Shown: piece by piece, positions 6,175 to 7,318 of the stretch
How positions within the stretch are numbered: the first letter of the stretch is position 1
Layout of the letters: each line of letters opens with the position of its first letter
Assembly (NCBI GenBank): GCA_023417735.1
Contig: JAEZEK010000441.1
Location: 1-7,318, forward strand
Length of the DNA: 7,318 nucleotides
Direction of reading: 5' to 3'
From: Pseudomonadota bacterium
Lineage (GTDB): Bacteria > Pseudomonadota > Alphaproteobacteria > Rhizobiales > Afifellaceae
The notes under the pieces: model-generated
Databases searched by the model: none
Told to the model about the DNA's origin: nothing
Seen by the model: the letters and a program-made list of their open reading frames with translations, nothing else
Translations under genes and position numbers: made by a program

Positions 6175-6188
6175 GGTTTCGCCGCAGC

Positions 6189-6219
6189 TTTACTCGGTGG
6201 CGCGTGAAGACGGGGTAAA
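6189..6219. repeat. Imperfect inverted repeat between azlD and the PAP2 gene
   Basis: TTTACTCGG (6189-6197) faces CGGGGTAAA (6211-6219). The outer 5 bp pair perfectly and 7 of 9 positions match overall, with a 13-nt centre. It has no U-tract and is too weak for a convincing terminator. It could be an operator or a minor hairpin in the azlD-PAP2 transcript. Confidence 0.25.
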
Positions 6220-6221
6220 CC

Positions 6222-6578
6222 TCAGCCTGCGAGCATCCAGCCGGCGAGCAGCACGGCTTCGGCGGCCGCGACGCCGAGCGCGATGACGTTGCCGGCGAGC
6301 CGGAACGCCAGCCATCCGATCGCAGCGGCGGCAAGACGCAGCTCGACGGGCGCGCCGGCGAGCGCCCCGGACGGGAAGAGCAGCAACTGCCCGATCACGC
6401 CCGCCACCAGCCCGGTCGCCGTCGCCCGTACCCAGACGAGCGCCAGCGAATCGCCCGCCATCCGGGATCCCGCCAGGACCCCGATCCACCGCCAGACGTC
6501 GGTGGCGAGCCACCCGCCAAGGAGGATGAAGAGGAACGGCCACCAGGGCGCGTCGATCCCGTCGAAGGCCAGATTCAT
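6222..6578 (-). CDS. azlD: AzlD, small subunit of a branched-chain amino-acid exporter
   Basis: A 118-residue integral membrane protein of the AzlD family with about four hydrophobic segments (roughly 13-27, 45-68, 80-98, 99-116). AzlD partners with AzlC to form a two-component exporter of branched-chain amino acids; loss of regulation of azlCD gives 4-azaleucine resistance in Bacillus. The N-terminal half has the WPFLFILLGGWLATDVWRWI stretch, and Arg51 lies in a VRATATGLVAG segment typical of the family. The start ATG overlaps the azlC stop as ATGA (6575-6578), so the two are translationally coupled. The frame remains open far upstream, but that stretch lies over azlC and is a shadow. Confidence 0.88.
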   Translation of the reverse strand: MNLAFDGIDAPWWPFLFILLGGWLATDVWRWIGVLAGSRMAGDSLALVWVRATATGLVAGVIGQLLLFPSGALAGAPVELRLAAAAIGWLAFRLAGNVIALGVAAAEAVLLAGWMLAG

Positions 6579-7303
6579 GTCGCCCGCCGCCGCGCCAGAT
6601 GGGCGAGAAAGGCGAGCGTCCCGGCGAGCAGACCCGACCAGACCAGACCGAGCGGCACCTGATAATAGTGGAACACCGGTCCCGAAACGAGGCCGAACAG
6701 GAGCGCGAGACGCTCCGCCACGATCTTCGAGGCGGCCGTCATCGAGGTCAGGAAGTAGATCGGCGTGAGGAAGAACAGCGCCCCGGCGAGAAGCGGCGGC
6801 AGCTGGCCCGACAGATTGTAGCTGACCGCCGTGATGATCGTGTTCGCGACCGTCAGCGTGACGCCCATCCCCGCGAAATAGGGAACGCGCGCTTCTTCGG
6901 GCATCTCCGGCAGGCGGACGAGGGCGACCACCCACGACGTAACGGCGACGAAGTGCGAGAGCAGGAGAAGCTTCCAGCCCGCCGTACGCTCCGGCTGCAT
7001 CAGGGGCACCCAGGCCGCCACCATCGGGGCGAAGCGGACGGAGGACAGCGTCACCGCGAGCGCCACGGCCGGCAGCGTCGCGCCGGCGGCGACGGCGCCC
7101 ACCAGGATCACCTGGCCGGGCAGCGCCCACATCGACCAGGTGATGAACACCGACTGCAGGAGCGTCAGCCCGGATTCACGGCAGAGCGCCCCGAAGCCGA
7201 TGAAGGACGACATCAGGATCAGCCCGGGCGTCGAGACGAGGACGCGCGCCCCGCGCAGGAACCAGCGCCGCGCGGGCACGTCGGAGAAGGGGTCGATGGC
7301 CAT
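6575..7303 (-). CDS. azlC: AzlC, large subunit of a branched-chain amino-acid exporter
   Basis: A 242-residue integral membrane protein of the AzlC/YgaZ family, which with AzlD/YgaH exports branched-chain amino acids. Seen here: a polar cytosolic N-terminus (1-20), then hydrophobic segments at about 21-40, 51-72, 75-95, 110-130, 143-161, 168-186, 196-212 and 217-237. The family block FGALCRESGLTLLQSV leads into WSMWALPGQVILVGA (57-70) and TLSSVRFAPMVAAW, where Arg90 matches the conserved Arg after the third segment. The ATG at 7303 has AAAGGT 5 nt upstream (7309-7314). It is the first gene of the leftward unit within the window; any promoter lies at or beyond the right edge. No local regulator such as an Lrp or ArsR gene is visible here. 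Confidence 0.92.
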   Translation of the reverse strand: MAIDPFSDVPARRWFLRGARVLVSTPGLILMSSFIGFGALCRESGLTLLQSVFITWSMWALPGQVILVGAVAAGATLPAVALAVTLSSVRFAPMVAAWVPLMQPERTAGWKLLLLSHFVAVTSWVVALVRLPEMPEEARVPYFAGMGVTLTVANTIITAVSYNLSGQLPPLLAGALFFLTPIYFLTSMTAASKIVAERLALLFGLVSGPVFHYYQVPLGLVWSGLLAGTLAFLAHLARRRAT

Positions 7304-7318
7304 GGCAGACCTTTAGAC

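Noticed and set aside
5251..6207. 318-residue plus-strand frame opposite the PAP2 gene, extremely rich in Arg, Glu, Asp and His
   Set aside because: The composition is the expected antisense of hydrophobic membrane codons; it has no recognisable domain and no ribosome site that I could see.
4625..6334. 569-residue minus-strand open frame spanning the FemAB-like 3' end, the HIT gene and the PAP2 gene
   Set aside because: It is an Arg/Ala/Pro/Gly-rich shadow typical of high-GC DNA with no family motifs, and it lies over three well-supported genes.
6579..7130. Upstream extension of the azlD frame to 302 residues, which could be read as an AzlC-AzlD-like fusion
   Set aside because: The extension is out of frame with azlC and lies entirely over it. 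The residues before the internal Met are low-complexity shadow, while the ATGA junction gives a standard azlD start.
1..7318. Search for mobile elements, CRISPR repeats, tRNA genes, toxin-antitoxin pairs or phage genes
   Set aside because: No transposase or integrase motifs, direct-repeat arrays, cloverleaf sequences or small paired genes were recognised. The dense, uniformly GC-rich housekeeping content argues against an accessory island.

Overview
This is a very GC-rich chromosomal window with dense gene packing. It most likely comes from an alphaproteobacterium of the Hyphomicrobiales (Rhizobiales). The reasons are a DinB polymerase with the N-terminal Cys4 zinc-ribbon extension seen in that group, an EipB (DUF1849) envelope protein, and the order EipB / RidA / glycerophosphodiesterase / FemAB-like / HIT, which I recall as typical of this group. 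I see no mobile element, CRISPR array, tRNA, rRNA or other sign of recent transfer. Seven of the eight genes are complete; only dinB is cut, by the left edge. There is no gene-free stretch longer than 300 bases.

Layout. (1) Positions 1-1290, + strand: dinB, translesion DNA polymerase IV. (2) 1294-2130, - strand: eipB, a secreted periplasmic envelope-integrity protein, tail-to-tail with dinB and only 3 bp away. (3) 2131-2264: a 134-bp divergent control region with a 14-bp perfect-arm palindrome, a candidate housekeeping promoter for the rightward operon and a candidate EcfG-type promoter for eipB. (4) 2265-5200, + strand: a four-gene run of RidA-family deaminase, glycerophosphodiester phosphodiesterase (4-bp ATGA overlap), a FemAB-like/DUF482 GNAT-fold protein, and a HIT-family hydrolase. 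(5) 5197-6162, - strand: an Aur1/PAP2_3-type membrane phosphatase or transferase, convergent with the HIT gene; both genes end within the same palindromic CTAG. (6) 6222-7303, - strand: azlC-azlD, a two-subunit branched-chain amino-acid exporter with a 4-bp ATGA overlap. It is read toward the PAP2 gene and may be cotranscribed with it.

How the genes fit together. The central block pairs an envelope protein (EipB) with a divergent set of small enzymes. One removes reactive imines, one cleaves phospholipid-derived glycerophosphodiesters, one is probably an acyl or aminoacyl transferase of unknown substrate, and one probably hydrolyses nucleoside phosphoramidates or acyl-adenylates. No single pathway linking them can be read from the sequence; the best reading is an envelope and metabolite-maintenance neighbourhood. 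The PAP2 and AzlCD genes add membrane functions. The features most worth checking are the divergent control region, the FemAB-like protein of unknown substrate, the shared CTAG stop, and the dinB N-terminus that ordinary start calling would lose.
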